The translations under genes were made by a program, and so were the position numbers. 35,897 nt of DNA from a virus, in the IMG/VR virus record IMGVR_UViG_3300049826_000059, positions 1-35,897 of that record. One strand, given 5' to 3'. The notes beneath the pieces were generated by a model. It had not been told where the DNA came from and searched no databases. It was given only the letters and a program-made list of their open reading frames with translations. Shown piece by piece: positions 1 through 7,164 of the stretch. Within the stretch, counting starts at the first letter, position 1. Each line of letters starts with the position of its first letter.

Positions 1-219
1 TATAATTTTTGATCCGGCACACCAACAATTTATTGAAACCGTCTCTCTGTATCGTGTTGCAGCGCCACCCTCTCCGTATAAGAAAAATTCGCCAGTCTTT
101 TTTCTGTAAAGAGTCTCGCTTTTGTTGTAAAAATCTCCACTGCCAAGATCGTTGCTGTATGAGTCGACAAAGGCCGCTGTCTTTGTGTTGTATAGCTTTC
201 CGTTGATAACTTTTTTCAT
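1..219 (-). CDS. Phage/bacterial accessory protein, 5' part only (runs off the left edge)
   Basis: An open frame on the minus strand starts with ATG at 219 and is still open at base 1, giving 73 residues of the N-terminus. It begins MKKVINGKLYNTKTA and contains SETLYRKKTGEFFLYGEGGA. This resembles a small conserved family of unknown function, common in phages and bacterial accessory regions, with a KxINGKxYxT start and an ETLYRxKxGxxFLxGEGGA core; that is recalled from memory and not searched. The start is supported by a TTAGGA ribosome-binding-like stretch 6 nt upstream. Its leader shares a 26-bp element (25 matches) with the leader of the neighbouring minus-strand gene, so the two are probably co-regulated. 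The function is unknown. A role in host takeover or anti-defence would be a guess from context. Confidence 0.75.
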   Translation of the reverse strand, partial: MKKVINGKLYNTKTAAFVDSYSNDLGSGDFYNKSETLYRKKTGEFFLYGEGGAATRYRETVSINCWCAGSKII

Positions 220-227
220 GTGATTTC

Positions 228-253
228 CTAAGTGTGATTAATTTGTTGGCTGC
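228..253 (-). repeat. Shared leader element, copy 1
   Basis: On the minus strand this 26-bp stretch contains AACAAATTAATCACACTTAG and lies just upstream of the ATG at 219. A second copy (944-969) differs at one position and lies just upstream of the ATG at 936. Positions 228-248 are identical to 944-964. It could be a shared promoter-proximal or 5'UTR element, or the trace of a duplication. Confidence 0.8.
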
Positions 254-316
254 CTGTACGGCAGTGTATTTTTCTACGCTGCTTGTGCTTTCTAAGCTGC
301 CTGTTCGGCAGTTGGT
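242..316 (-). repeat. Three tandem type I-F CRISPR-like repeat units without normal spacers
   Basis: Unit A (242-269) and unit C (289-316) each match the Pectobacterium/E. coli type I-F repeat consensus, recalled from memory, at 23 of 28 positions. Unit A holds an 18-base exact stretch, GCTGCCTGTACGGCAGTG (plus strand). Unit C begins TTTCTAAGCTGCCTGT (plus strand), which on the minus strand gives the CTGCC/GGCAG stem followed by the exact CTTAGAAA handle. Unit B (271-288) is a truncated copy matching 15 of 18 positions. The units lie almost directly end to end, with no 32-nt spacers, so this is not a working array. The orientation is co-directional with both flanking genes. The last codons and the TAG stop of the 214-aa gene are formed by unit C. 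No cas genes are in the window. Confidence 0.7.
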
Positions 317-936
317 TTAATTTTTCTGGCTAGAGCAATATCGAAAATGTTGTTTGAAAATTTGATTAAAACTTCTCTGCGAACTTCTTCATTGATGTTT
401 GCGTAATACCAATCATCGCCTGCGTCACTAGGTATTCTTAATAAATGTAAAATAATCCAAACTTTGTGCGCATTTTTTATGAGCGTAGAAATTCGTTCTG
501 CAGAAGTTTCTTCAAATTCCGAGTAATGAGAAATAAAATAAGGGTCTTCGTAAAGATGCATCTGCGATGCTTTTACCCGAAAATCTAATCTGTAGGAGTA
601 GTAATCAGTTTCACGAATAGAAAACCTTAGTTTTTTAGCCCAAATAATTGTTTCACGGTATGATCTGTGAAAACGGCAGTTTGCCTCGAGTGATATAGTT
701 GATGGTTTCAACTGTAGATCAAATTTTTTTGATACTGTTCCGCAAATGACTTTTCCTTTGTGTATGCGAACGTATGTTGATGCAAGCAAGGGTACTCCTA
801 AGATTACAGCGTCTTCTGAGAGTACCGCGTCGCTTATAGACCCATCGTCGTTTTCGAATCTAACTCCCGTTCCCGCTTTGCAGGGGATGCCATATATTAC
901 TACGTCTTCTTCGAGAATAATTTCATTGCGATGCAT
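292..936 (-). CDS. Hypothetical accessory protein with two N-terminal GIPCxAGT-type repeats
   Basis: This 214-aa protein has no recognised enzymatic motif. Its first ~75 residues hold two related beta-rich repeats, VVIYGIPCKAGTGVRF and AVILGVPLLASTYVRI, each followed by a short G/K-rich turn and a strand. They resemble MORN/YwqK-like repeats found in bacterial accessory proteins, a memory-based similarity. The remaining ~130 residues look mixed alpha/beta with many charged and aromatic residues. The ATG at 936 is preceded by the shared leader element at 944-969. The stop codon lies inside a type I-F CRISPR-like repeat, so the C-terminal TAEQAA is encoded by that repeat. The gene is transcribed away from the late block, like the partial gene to its left. 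It is probably a moron gene. Its function is unknown. Confidence 0.75.
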   Translation of the reverse strand: MHRNEIILEEDVVIYGIPCKAGTGVRFENDDGSISDAVLSEDAVILGVPLLASTYVRIHKGKVICGTVSKKFDLQLKPSTISLEANCRFHRSYRETIIWAKKLRFSIRETDYYSYRLDFRVKASQMHLYEDPYFISHYSEFEETSAERISTLIKNAHKVWIILHLLRIPSDAGDDWYYANINEEVRREVLIKFSNNIFDIALARKIKPTAEQAA

Positions 937-943
937 AACGTCT

Positions 944-969
944 CTAAGTGTGATTAATTTGTTGTCTGC
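944..969 (-). repeat. Shared leader element, copy 2
   Basis: This is the partner of 228-253, with one mismatch, located just upstream of the ATG at 936. Beyond it, 965-978 carries a degenerate CTG/CAG stem in the place where the first copy has the I-F-like repeat. Confidence 0.8.
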
Positions 970-1130
970 GTGACAGCCTGCATCGATCGTATGGTGTGCT
1001 GCTGATAGATATATGTTATCACATCGTGATATATATTAGCTAGCTAAATGATAATGTATATGGTTAAAGTAATGATGAATATCAAGTAAATATTTGAGAA
1101 GATGGAGTGTGTATTAAGAGGTGAGTGAGG

Positions 1131-1205
1131 GTGATTGATAAAAGCGAACAAAAGCCGCTAGATGTAAATGATAATTTTAGGACGTTGTTTTGTGAGGGGA
1201 AATGA
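1131..1205 (+). CDS. Possible 24-aa leader peptide
   Basis: A GTG start lies 9 nt after AAGAGG (1116-1121) and opens a 24-codon frame beginning MIDKSEQKPLDVNDNF and ending at TGA 1205. Composition looks protein-like, but the frame is very short and the match to a ribosome-binding site is the only support. It may be a leader peptide or chance. Confidence 0.25.
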   Translation: MIDKSEQKPLDVNDNFRTLFCEGK

Positions 1206-1218
1206 ACGTCGTGTTTTT

Positions 1219-1254
1219 GTGGAACAATTTGTGGAACAATTTGTGGAACAAATT
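1219..1254 (+). repeat. Three tandem copies of a 12-bp repeat (GTGGAACAATTT)
   Basis: Copies at 1219-1230 and 1231-1242 are identical. The third (1243-1254) reads GTGGAACAAATT. Each junction makes a TTGTGGAACAA element with TTGT/ACAA half-sites. The repeat ends 33 nt before the terS-like gene. Small terminase subunits often bind repeated sites in or near their own gene, so this is a candidate packaging-initiation or operator site. Confidence 0.7.
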
Positions 1255-1287
1255 AGATCAATATCTGATATGACAAAAAGCTGTTAA

Positions 1288-1737
1288 ATGGATGTGTGTA
1301 TGGATGATGAGTGGTTGTGGGATGGACCTAGGGCTGGCACGGGTAGAGCGATTAAGAAGAGTGTGTTGATGGACGCGCTGCTTAACTGTGATGGGATACC
1401 CCTGAGGGCTGCTAAGGCGCTGGGATGTCACGAGTACACTATATATCGGCATATTAAGAGTGATCCCGATCTTAAAGCGATTGTAGACGCGTCTTACGAG
1501 TCTATCATCGATAAGTCTCAGTATGTTTTGAGCAAGGGCATAGATGAGCTTGACGTCGATAAAAAGCATGCTCTTGAGTGTGTTAAGGTGGCTCTGAAGT
1601 ATGGTGCTAAAGCGATGAAGAGTCGCGGAATGTCAGTAAGCGACGAAGATAAGACAGAGTCAGAGACTACTATAGTCATTAAGCGATCTACAGACGCTAG
1701 CGATGCTGCACCGGAGTTGACAAATGGCACTGACTAA
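1288..1737 (+). CDS. Probable terminase small subunit (DNA-binding)
   Basis: This 149-aa protein has a helix-turn-helix near residues 38-57 (LRAAKALGCHEYTIYRHI). It is followed by SDPDLKAIVDASYESIIDKS, the pattern of phage terminase small subunits, where an HTH precedes an xxDPxxxxxxxxA helix. The C-terminus is acidic and probably flexible. Small subunits bind the packaging site and regulate the large subunit's ATPase. The start is uncertain: ATG 1288 and ATG 1300 both lack a clear ribosome-binding site. It overlaps the next gene by 14 nt. It sits next to a three-copy tandem repeat that could be its binding site. The large subunit is about 15 kb away (16682), which is unusual, so another DNA-binding role remains possible. 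Confidence 0.6.
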   Translation: MDVCMDDEWLWDGPRAGTGRAIKKSVLMDALLNCDGIPLRAAKALGCHEYTIYRHIKSDPDLKAIVDASYESIIDKSQYVLSKGIDELDVDKKHALECVKVALKYGAKAMKSRGMSVSDEDKTESETTIVIKRSTDASDAAPELTNGTD

Positions 1738-4700
1738 AGAGCAAAAGAGAGCTCTGTTGTACGGCAGCAAGACGGGCCCTGTAGCTACACAAGAGACCTC
1801 TGCAGAGCGCAAGAGGCGTCTATTGTATGGAGACAGCGTCAATCAAGCTAAGCCCGCTGCTGAGTCTCCTAATGCGTTTATGAGGGGCTATAATAAGTCT
1901 AGTCTGGGTGTGATAACGGGAGCGGCTCCAAAAACTCAAGCTGAGTATGACGCTTACGCTGCTGCCGATCAAGAGGGGTCTTGGGTTGGCGAGGTTGCCG
2001 GTGCGTTAGGCGGGATTGTGGGAGATGCTCCGGCTGCTATATTAGGGGCGCTTGGGGGTGCTCCGGCAGGTGCTGCTCTTGGTACAGCTATAGCTCCAAG
2101 TGTTGGTACTATAGGGGGCGCAATCGGCGGTGCTGCGGTTGGTTTTGCGGTTCCGGCGACTATAAGGTCGGCTTACGAAGAGTACGTCAAGCTGCAGTCA
2201 CTACCTGAGTATGCTGGGATGAGCATGGAGCAGGTAGCTACAAAGATCGCTCAAGAGGGTCTAGTTGGAGGCGCTAAGGGGTTTGCAACGGGAGCTCTAG
2301 TCGGTCTAGTCCCTGAGCTTGGCATACTCAAAAAGATACCCGCGCTTAACAAGCTATTATCTACTCCCGCAGGTCAAGCTGTAGAGCGTGCTGCGTCTAG
2401 CACGGCGGGCAAGATCGCTGGAGAGGCTGCTGTGTTAACTGCTGCGCCAGCTATATTAGATGGGCAGCCTCCGACACTGGAGGGGTTTGCGCTTAATGCT
2501 GGACTGCTAGGGCTTATTAAGGGGGCGCTTAAGATCCCCAGCATTGGCAAAAAAGTCGAGAAGCTCAAAGAGATGGGTGAGGAGATAGACGTTAAAGATC
2601 TCCCCCCAGAGATGTCTACGATGGAGCGCTCAAAGTTCGAGGAGACGCTGAACAAGTATCTCGATCAAGAGATTGCTAAAGCTGAGTCTGCGAAAGCTGC
2701 TGCCGAGGCAAAGGCATCTGAGTCAATAGAGTCAGTGAGCAAAAAAGCTGAAGCTAAGCTGGACAAGTCAAGCCCAGAATCCATACCCGAGTCAGACATT
2801 AGAGCTGCAGAGCGAGGGCTTAAGGAGCGAGAGTCGATAAAGCGAGAGCAAGCTCAAGAGATCAACGATATAACACGCACTCAAGCTCGAAAAGCAAAGT
2901 CTGCGCTGTCGGATTATAAGATCGACGAGGAGTATTACGCATCTCGCAAGGCTGAAGAGATAAAAGCCGCTGATAAAAAGCTTAAAGCTGAAGAGGCGCA
3001 GATCAAGCAGCTTTCGAAGATCGAGCTTAAAGCGTCTGAGGAGCTACAGGGTCTCAAGTCTAAGTCAGCTATAGAGCAGCGCGAGGCTATAAAACTAAAG
3101 CGAGATCAACAGATAGAATCTGCTAAGTCCGTCGCTGACTCTGTTAAGTCAAAAGTTGAGTTGGGCTACGACAAAGTAACTAGAGCGATGGCTAAAGATG
3201 CTACATCTAGCGTGTCAAAAGCTCTTAAATCTAACGAGACGTTGCCAGCAAAAAAGATCTACAAGCAAGCGCAAGCTGCATTTGACACGTTTAATGGCGC
3301 GTTATCTACTCTGCAAAAGAGCATGGCGTCAGTAATGGATAGAGCTAACAAAGAGTTTGCTAAAGAGAGCAAGACACTCATTGATAGGGCTCCTTTGGAG
3401 GCTGATTTACAGCGCTCGATATCAAAGATAGAGTCAAACAACACTAAGCGTTACGAGTCTAAGCTAAAGGCTCACAAGCGAGCTATCGAAGATGCTCAAC
3501 GTAAGTACGACAAGAGCGTCGAGCGGATAAAGTCTAAGCTGCAAGAGGCTGAGGCTGTCGCTAACAACTTAGCCAAGACAAAGTTGGATGCTTTACCCGA
3601 TGCTCAACGCGCTGAGTTAAGAGAGCAGCTTGATAGATTTCGAAAGGATAATCTCGATCGTCGAGCTGCTTTTGAGAAAGAGGTGAAGGATTGGGAGCAA
3701 GGACGTAAGAAAGCCATCGAAGATAGGTTACAGAAAGATATTGAGAGGGTTGAGCAACGTAATAAACAAAAGCTGGAAGAAGCAAAACAGAAGATAGTTG
3801 AAGCTAAGAAGTCTGGTTACTTCGAAGCTGATATTGACGGCAAGAAGACTCGCGTTAGAGTTGTTGAGCGTAAGCCTTCGGATGCAGGCAAGTCTTCGGC
3901 TGAAGTTGTTGCGTCTCGCATCAAAGACCGTCCTAAGCCGTCTAAGTCAAAGTCTTCCGGTTTTGAAAAGCAGGTATTCGACAAGTATGCAGATCTACGC
4001 ACTGGCAACGAGTCTGTGCTAAGAGATCCCGCTCTCATGCTTGAGCGTATCAATAGCGCTGAGTCTGTAGCTCTGCATTCGATTGAACAGGGTGTTGTAG
4101 ACTTCAACACTCAAGAGTTAATCAGCTCAGGCTACAGTAAGATACTGCAAGAAAACTTCGGGAAGAAGCCGGTTGATCTTGTCTTATTAGATTCCCATCT
4201 GGCTGCACAGACATCGCTTCAGAGACAGAATCTTGGTCAAAAGAATCCGATACCAACAGCTGACGCCCTAGCTCTAATCAATGACGGATCTGTCTACGCT
4301 AAGACTACTAGAGATCTAGCGAAGATGCAGAACGCTTTGCTGGATAGAGCCCAACAAGCCAGCGTTCTTTCCGCTCAGTCAGTTAAAAATATGAAAGAAG
4401 CTCACACTCTCTATGCTCCACTACAAAGGGTGATGGACAAAGACACTCAGGCATTCATTCGATCAAGATCCAATCTTCCCAAGCAGCTCATTAAGTCAGC
4501 TAAGGGTTCTGAGAGAGACATCATTTCACCCTCTCAAGTGATGATCGAAAACAACGTTGCTCTTGAGTACAACATCGCTAAAAACGAAGCGATGACAGCT
4601 TTGTCTGCTGAAATGAAGCGCAATGGTTACAAAGCCGAGGCGTTTGAATCTAAGGATCTGACAGAGTCTGCGATGAAAGAGCTAGTTGGGGATGATTTCG

Positions 4701-6499
4701 TTCTCACTCCCGAGGTGATGAAAGAGCTTAATATATGGAGAGACATCTCTAAAGTTGGAGCTAAGGACGATGGGTTTATCTATTGGTTTGAGAACGGCAA
4801 ACAGATGCGCATGTTTGTCCCTAAAGAGATACACGACATAGCACGCAATGCTACTAAGCCCGAGCTTGGCATGGCTGAACGTGCTGTTGAGGGATTCCGT
4901 AAGTTCAACTCTCAGGCTATCACATCATTCCCAGACACTATAGTTAAGTTGAGTCTATTAGATACCCTACAGGGCGGACTACAGACCAAGCACGGTGTGG
5001 CTAACTATATAGCTGCACTGCCAAGAGCATTGATCGACTCTATTACCCGTAGCGGTACATTCGTGGACTTTCTTAAGTCAGGTGGTGGACGTCAGGCTAT
5101 GCATGACATGATCTCTAACGGTGATATGCAGTACGCTAGAGACTCACTGTCTAATGCACTCAAGAGAAAGGCTCCTGGAGCCCAAGCGTTCATGGATTCG
5201 ATGTACGGCATCGTCACAGCTCCATTCAAGGCCTTAAATAAGATCTCTAACGTCTTAGATACAGTCCCACGTCTAGCTGAATACAATAACTCTATCAAGG
5301 CAGCTAAGGCTAAAGCCAAGGCTGAGGGCATTCCTTATAACCCAAAAGAGGCTAACTATAGAGCTGCTGCCGATGCGTACGAAGTGACTACTCCCTACGG
5401 CCGAGAGGGAGCTTCGATGTCCATTCAGTGGATGAATCGCATTATCCCTTTCGCTAGAACGATCATGACATCGACGCATACGTTTGCTAAGAATGTCAAT
5501 CCATCAACGGCTCAGGGTCGCAGAGGTCTCTATAGGGCTACGTTGGCTCTGACTATTCCTACTATTGGGGCGTATCTGATGAATCGTAATGATCCGAGAT
5601 ATCTCCGCAAGACTGAGCAAGACAGATCTAACAACATCTATTTCTTCCTGAGCGACGATCCAGATGATCCTGGCATCAAGATACGCAAGTTGTGGCAATA
5701 CGGTTGGTTATTCCAGACGCTTCCCGAAAAGGTTATAGACTTCATGGCTCAAGATAATCCAAGGGCTCTCAAGCAATTGATGCGAGCTTTTGAGTTTGAG
5801 TTTAGCCCTGCAACAATACTCAACTTCTCGGATTCTGTTGGTGACGGTGGAGCGTTTGTTGCTCCTGAGAAGTTGCTACAAGGTAGATTCCAAACTGTTC
5901 CCAAGCGACTAGAGGATCTTGACCCCGAGTTTCAGGCTACAGAGTTGACGTCTGAGCTAGCTAAGATCTTGGGCTCAAAGATTGGTGTACTATCACCGGT
6001 TTGGATTGACCACGTGTTCAATTTATTTGGTGCCAAGTTCGGCAAAGAAGCTCTTAATCTGATTGATGAGACACTTATAGGCGCTGGCATTGCACCCGAC
6101 TCTAAGATGGGTAGAGAAGCTGCCGATAACATCTTAATGGGCTCATTCTTTGGGCGTATCGGTAAGAGTTCTGCTTACTTAGAGGACTTTTATCGCATGG
6201 CTAACGAGCAAAATTCTCGCTACAAGACGTACTCCGATCTCATTAAAAAAGGTCGTGAGGATGAAGCTGAGGATTACATCAAGCGCAAGCCATTCGTTGA
6301 CAATTCAGCGCTTACAGCCAAGAAAAAAGCGATTACAGATATCGGTAAGCGAATCAGAGAGGTAGAAGGTCGCATCAATGAAAATCGATCAGATAGAGAA
6401 TTGAAGACAAAAGAAAGACTCGAGCTTATAAAAGAAATGACTGATTTAGCTAAAGAATACGCATCTGAATTGAGACAGGAGATTAAAGACCTTGGCTAA
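1724..6499 (+). CDS. Giant internal virion / DNA-ejection protein, polyvalent-protein type
   Basis: At 1591 aa this is the largest product here. Residues about 80-155 are an Ala/Gly-rich hydrophobic stretch able to insert in membrane. Residues about 290-700 are a long, highly charged Lys/Glu/Ala coiled coil. Residues about 1050-1500 contain a conserved-looking globular part with MNRIIPFARTIM and NRNDPRYLRK. These recall the large polyvalent-protein-associated domain LPD38, typical of giant proteins injected with phage or plasmid DNA (family recalled, not searched). No lysozyme or transglycosylase motif was recognised. It probably travels inside the capsid and enters the host with the genome, like T7 gp16, as part of an ejection channel. 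It starts inside the end of the terS-like gene and its end overlaps the next gene by 8 nt. Confidence 0.7.
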   Translation: MALTKEQKRALLYGSKTGPVATQETSAERKRRLLYGDSVNQAKPAAESPNAFMRGYNKSSLGVITGAAPKTQAEYDAYAAADQEGSWVGEVAGALGGIVGDAPAAILGALGGAPAGAALGTAIAPSVGTIGGAIGGAAVGFAVPATIRSAYEEYVKLQSLPEYAGMSMEQVATKIAQEGLVGGAKGFATGALVGLVPELGILKKIPALNKLLSTPAGQAVERAASSTAGKIAGEAAVLTAAPAILDGQPPTLEGFALNAGLLGLIKGALKIPSIGKKVEKLKEMGEEIDVKDLPPEMSTMERSKFEETLNKYLDQEIAKAESAKAAAEAKASESIESVSKKAEAKLDKSSPESIPESDIRAAERGLKERESIKREQAQEINDITRTQARKAKSALSDYKIDEEYYASRKAEEIKAADKKLKAEEAQIKQLSKIELKASEELQGLKSKSAIEQREAIKLKRDQQIESAKSVADSVKSKVELGYDKVTRAMAKDATSSVSKALKSNETLPAKKIYKQAQAAFDTFNGALSTLQKSMASVMDRANKEFAKESKTLIDRAPLEADLQRSISKIESNNTKRYESKLKAHKRAIEDAQRKYDKSVERIKSKLQEAEAVANNLAKTKLDALPDAQRAELREQLDRFRKDNLDRRAAFEKEVKDWEQGRKKAIEDRLQKDIERVEQRNKQKLEEAKQKIVEAKKSGYFEADIDGKKTRVRVVERKPSDAGKSSAEVVASRIKDRPKPSKSKSSGFEKQVFDKYADLRTGNESVLRDPALMLERINSAESVALHSIEQGVVDFNTQELISSGYSKILQENFGKKPVDLVLLDSHLAAQTSLQRQNLGQKNPIPTADALALINDGSVYAKTTRDLAKMQNALLDRAQQASVLSAQSVKNMKEAHTLYAPLQRVMDKDTQAFIRSRSNLPKQLIKSAKGSERDIISPSQVMIENNVALEYNIAKNEAMTALSAEMKRNGYKAEAFESKDLTESAMKELVGDDFVLTPEVMKELNIWRDISKVGAKDDGFIYWFENGKQMRMFVPKEIHDIARNATKPELGMAERAVEGFRKFNSQAITSFPDTIVKLSLLDTLQGGLQTKHGVANYIAALPRALIDSITRSGTFVDFLKSGGGRQAMHDMISNGDMQYARDSLSNALKRKAPGAQAFMDSMYGIVTAPFKALNKISNVLDTVPRLAEYNNSIKAAKAKAKAEGIPYNPKEANYRAAADAYEVTTPYGREGASMSIQWMNRIIPFARTIMTSTHTFAKNVNPSTAQGRRGLYRATLALTIPTIGAYLMNRNDPRYLRKTEQDRSNNIYFFLSDDPDDPGIKIRKLWQYGWLFQTLPEKVIDFMAQDNPRALKQLMRAFEFEFSPATILNFSDSVGDGGAFVAPEKLLQGRFQTVPKRLEDLDPEFQATELTSELAKILGSKIGVLSPVWIDHVFNLFGAKFGKEALNLIDETLIGAGIAPDSKMGREAADNILMGSFFGRIGKSSAYLEDFYRMANEQNSRYKTYSDLIKKGREDEAEDYIKRKPFVDNSALTAKKKAITDIGKRIREVEGRINENRSDRELKTKERLELIKEMTDLAKEYASELRQEIKDLG

Positions 6500-7157
6500 C
6501 CCACTCTCTAACTTTAACGCTCAATTCTCTCCGTTCCAGCCCGTTAAGACGGTTACGATAACGCGTGATCCAACTATCTATGACTCGGCCTACCCCCTCT
6601 CTCAAGAGTGGCTTAACCCAGATACACAGCGGGCTTTTAAGCTCGTTGATATCTCCAGTGGTTTGGCTACTTGGGAGCAGATCAATAACACTGTCTTTCA
6701 GCTCAATAACGGACAGCTTCAAATTGGCTCAACAGGCCTGCCTCCAGTTAACTCAACACTTACAGCTGGATCAAACGTAACAATCACTAACGGCGCTGGA
6801 TCAATCACGATATCAGCAGCTAATCCACTATCTCCCCAGTCGTTCAATGTTGTCACAAGCTCTCAGTCTCTTGCCCCAAATCAGTGCTATTTTGTTAACG
6901 CAATGTCGTCAGTTGATCTCACGCTACCGGTAACGATGCAAGCGGGTTATGTCATTGAGATTCTTGGACAAGGCGCAATGTGGACCGTGAAACAAAACGC
7001 TAATCAAACGATTCGATTTCACGAACAAAACACTACTACCGGCGTTACAGGGCAGCTTGCATCGGTCACAGCTTATGATTGCGTTACATTGAGATGTGTA
7101 GTAGATAACACTTTATTTATTGTTCACCCGTGCACGGGTAATCTAGATCTAACTTAG
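6492..7157 (+). CDS. Fibre-like virion protein with shared C-terminal beta domain
   Basis: This 221-aa protein starts at TTG, inside the end of the preceding gene, 10 nt after AGGAGA. The TTG start is supported because the next gene begins with the same MANPL. The middle contains a GQLQIGSTGLPP element followed by a TAGSNVTITNGAGSITI element, a beta repeat common in phage fibres. The last ~105 residues form a domain shared with the genes at 7165 and 8618, ending in a GNLDLT-type strand. It is probably a surface-exposed fibre or receptor-contact protein. The exact place on the virion cannot be told from sequence. Confidence 0.7.
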   Translation: MANPLSNFNAQFSPFQPVKTVTITRDPTIYDSAYPLSQEWLNPDTQRAFKLVDISSGLATWEQINNTVFQLNNGQLQIGSTGLPPVNSTLTAGSNVTITNGAGSITISAANPLSPQSFNVVTSSQSLAPNQCYFVNAMSSVDLTLPVTMQAGYVIEILGQGAMWTVKQNANQTIRFHEQNTTTGVTGQLASVTAYDCVTLRCVVDNTLFIVHPCTGNLDLT

Positions 7158-7164
7158 AGGCATC

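Larger units (their letters stand above)
937..1287. other. Non-coding interval upstream of the late block
   Basis: About 350 bases lack a convincing long gene. It contains the second leader element (944-969), an AT-rich imperfect inverted repeat around 1005-1033 (tatcac and gtgata arms flanked by atatat), a possible 24-codon GTG-start reading frame at 1131-1205, and a three-copy 12-bp repeat at 1219-1254. No strong consensus promoter was found. It is a reasonable place for a late-operon control region and for the packaging start site. Confidence 0.6.

Noticed and set aside
242-316. A normal CRISPR array
   Set aside because: Units are adjacent or truncated with no 32-nt spacers, and no cas genes are present.
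2374-4110. Several 60-100-aa antisense frames inside the 1591-aa gene
   Set aside because: They have low-complexity Ser/Leu/Ala composition, as expected opposite a Lys/Glu/Ala coiled coil, and no ribosome-binding sites.
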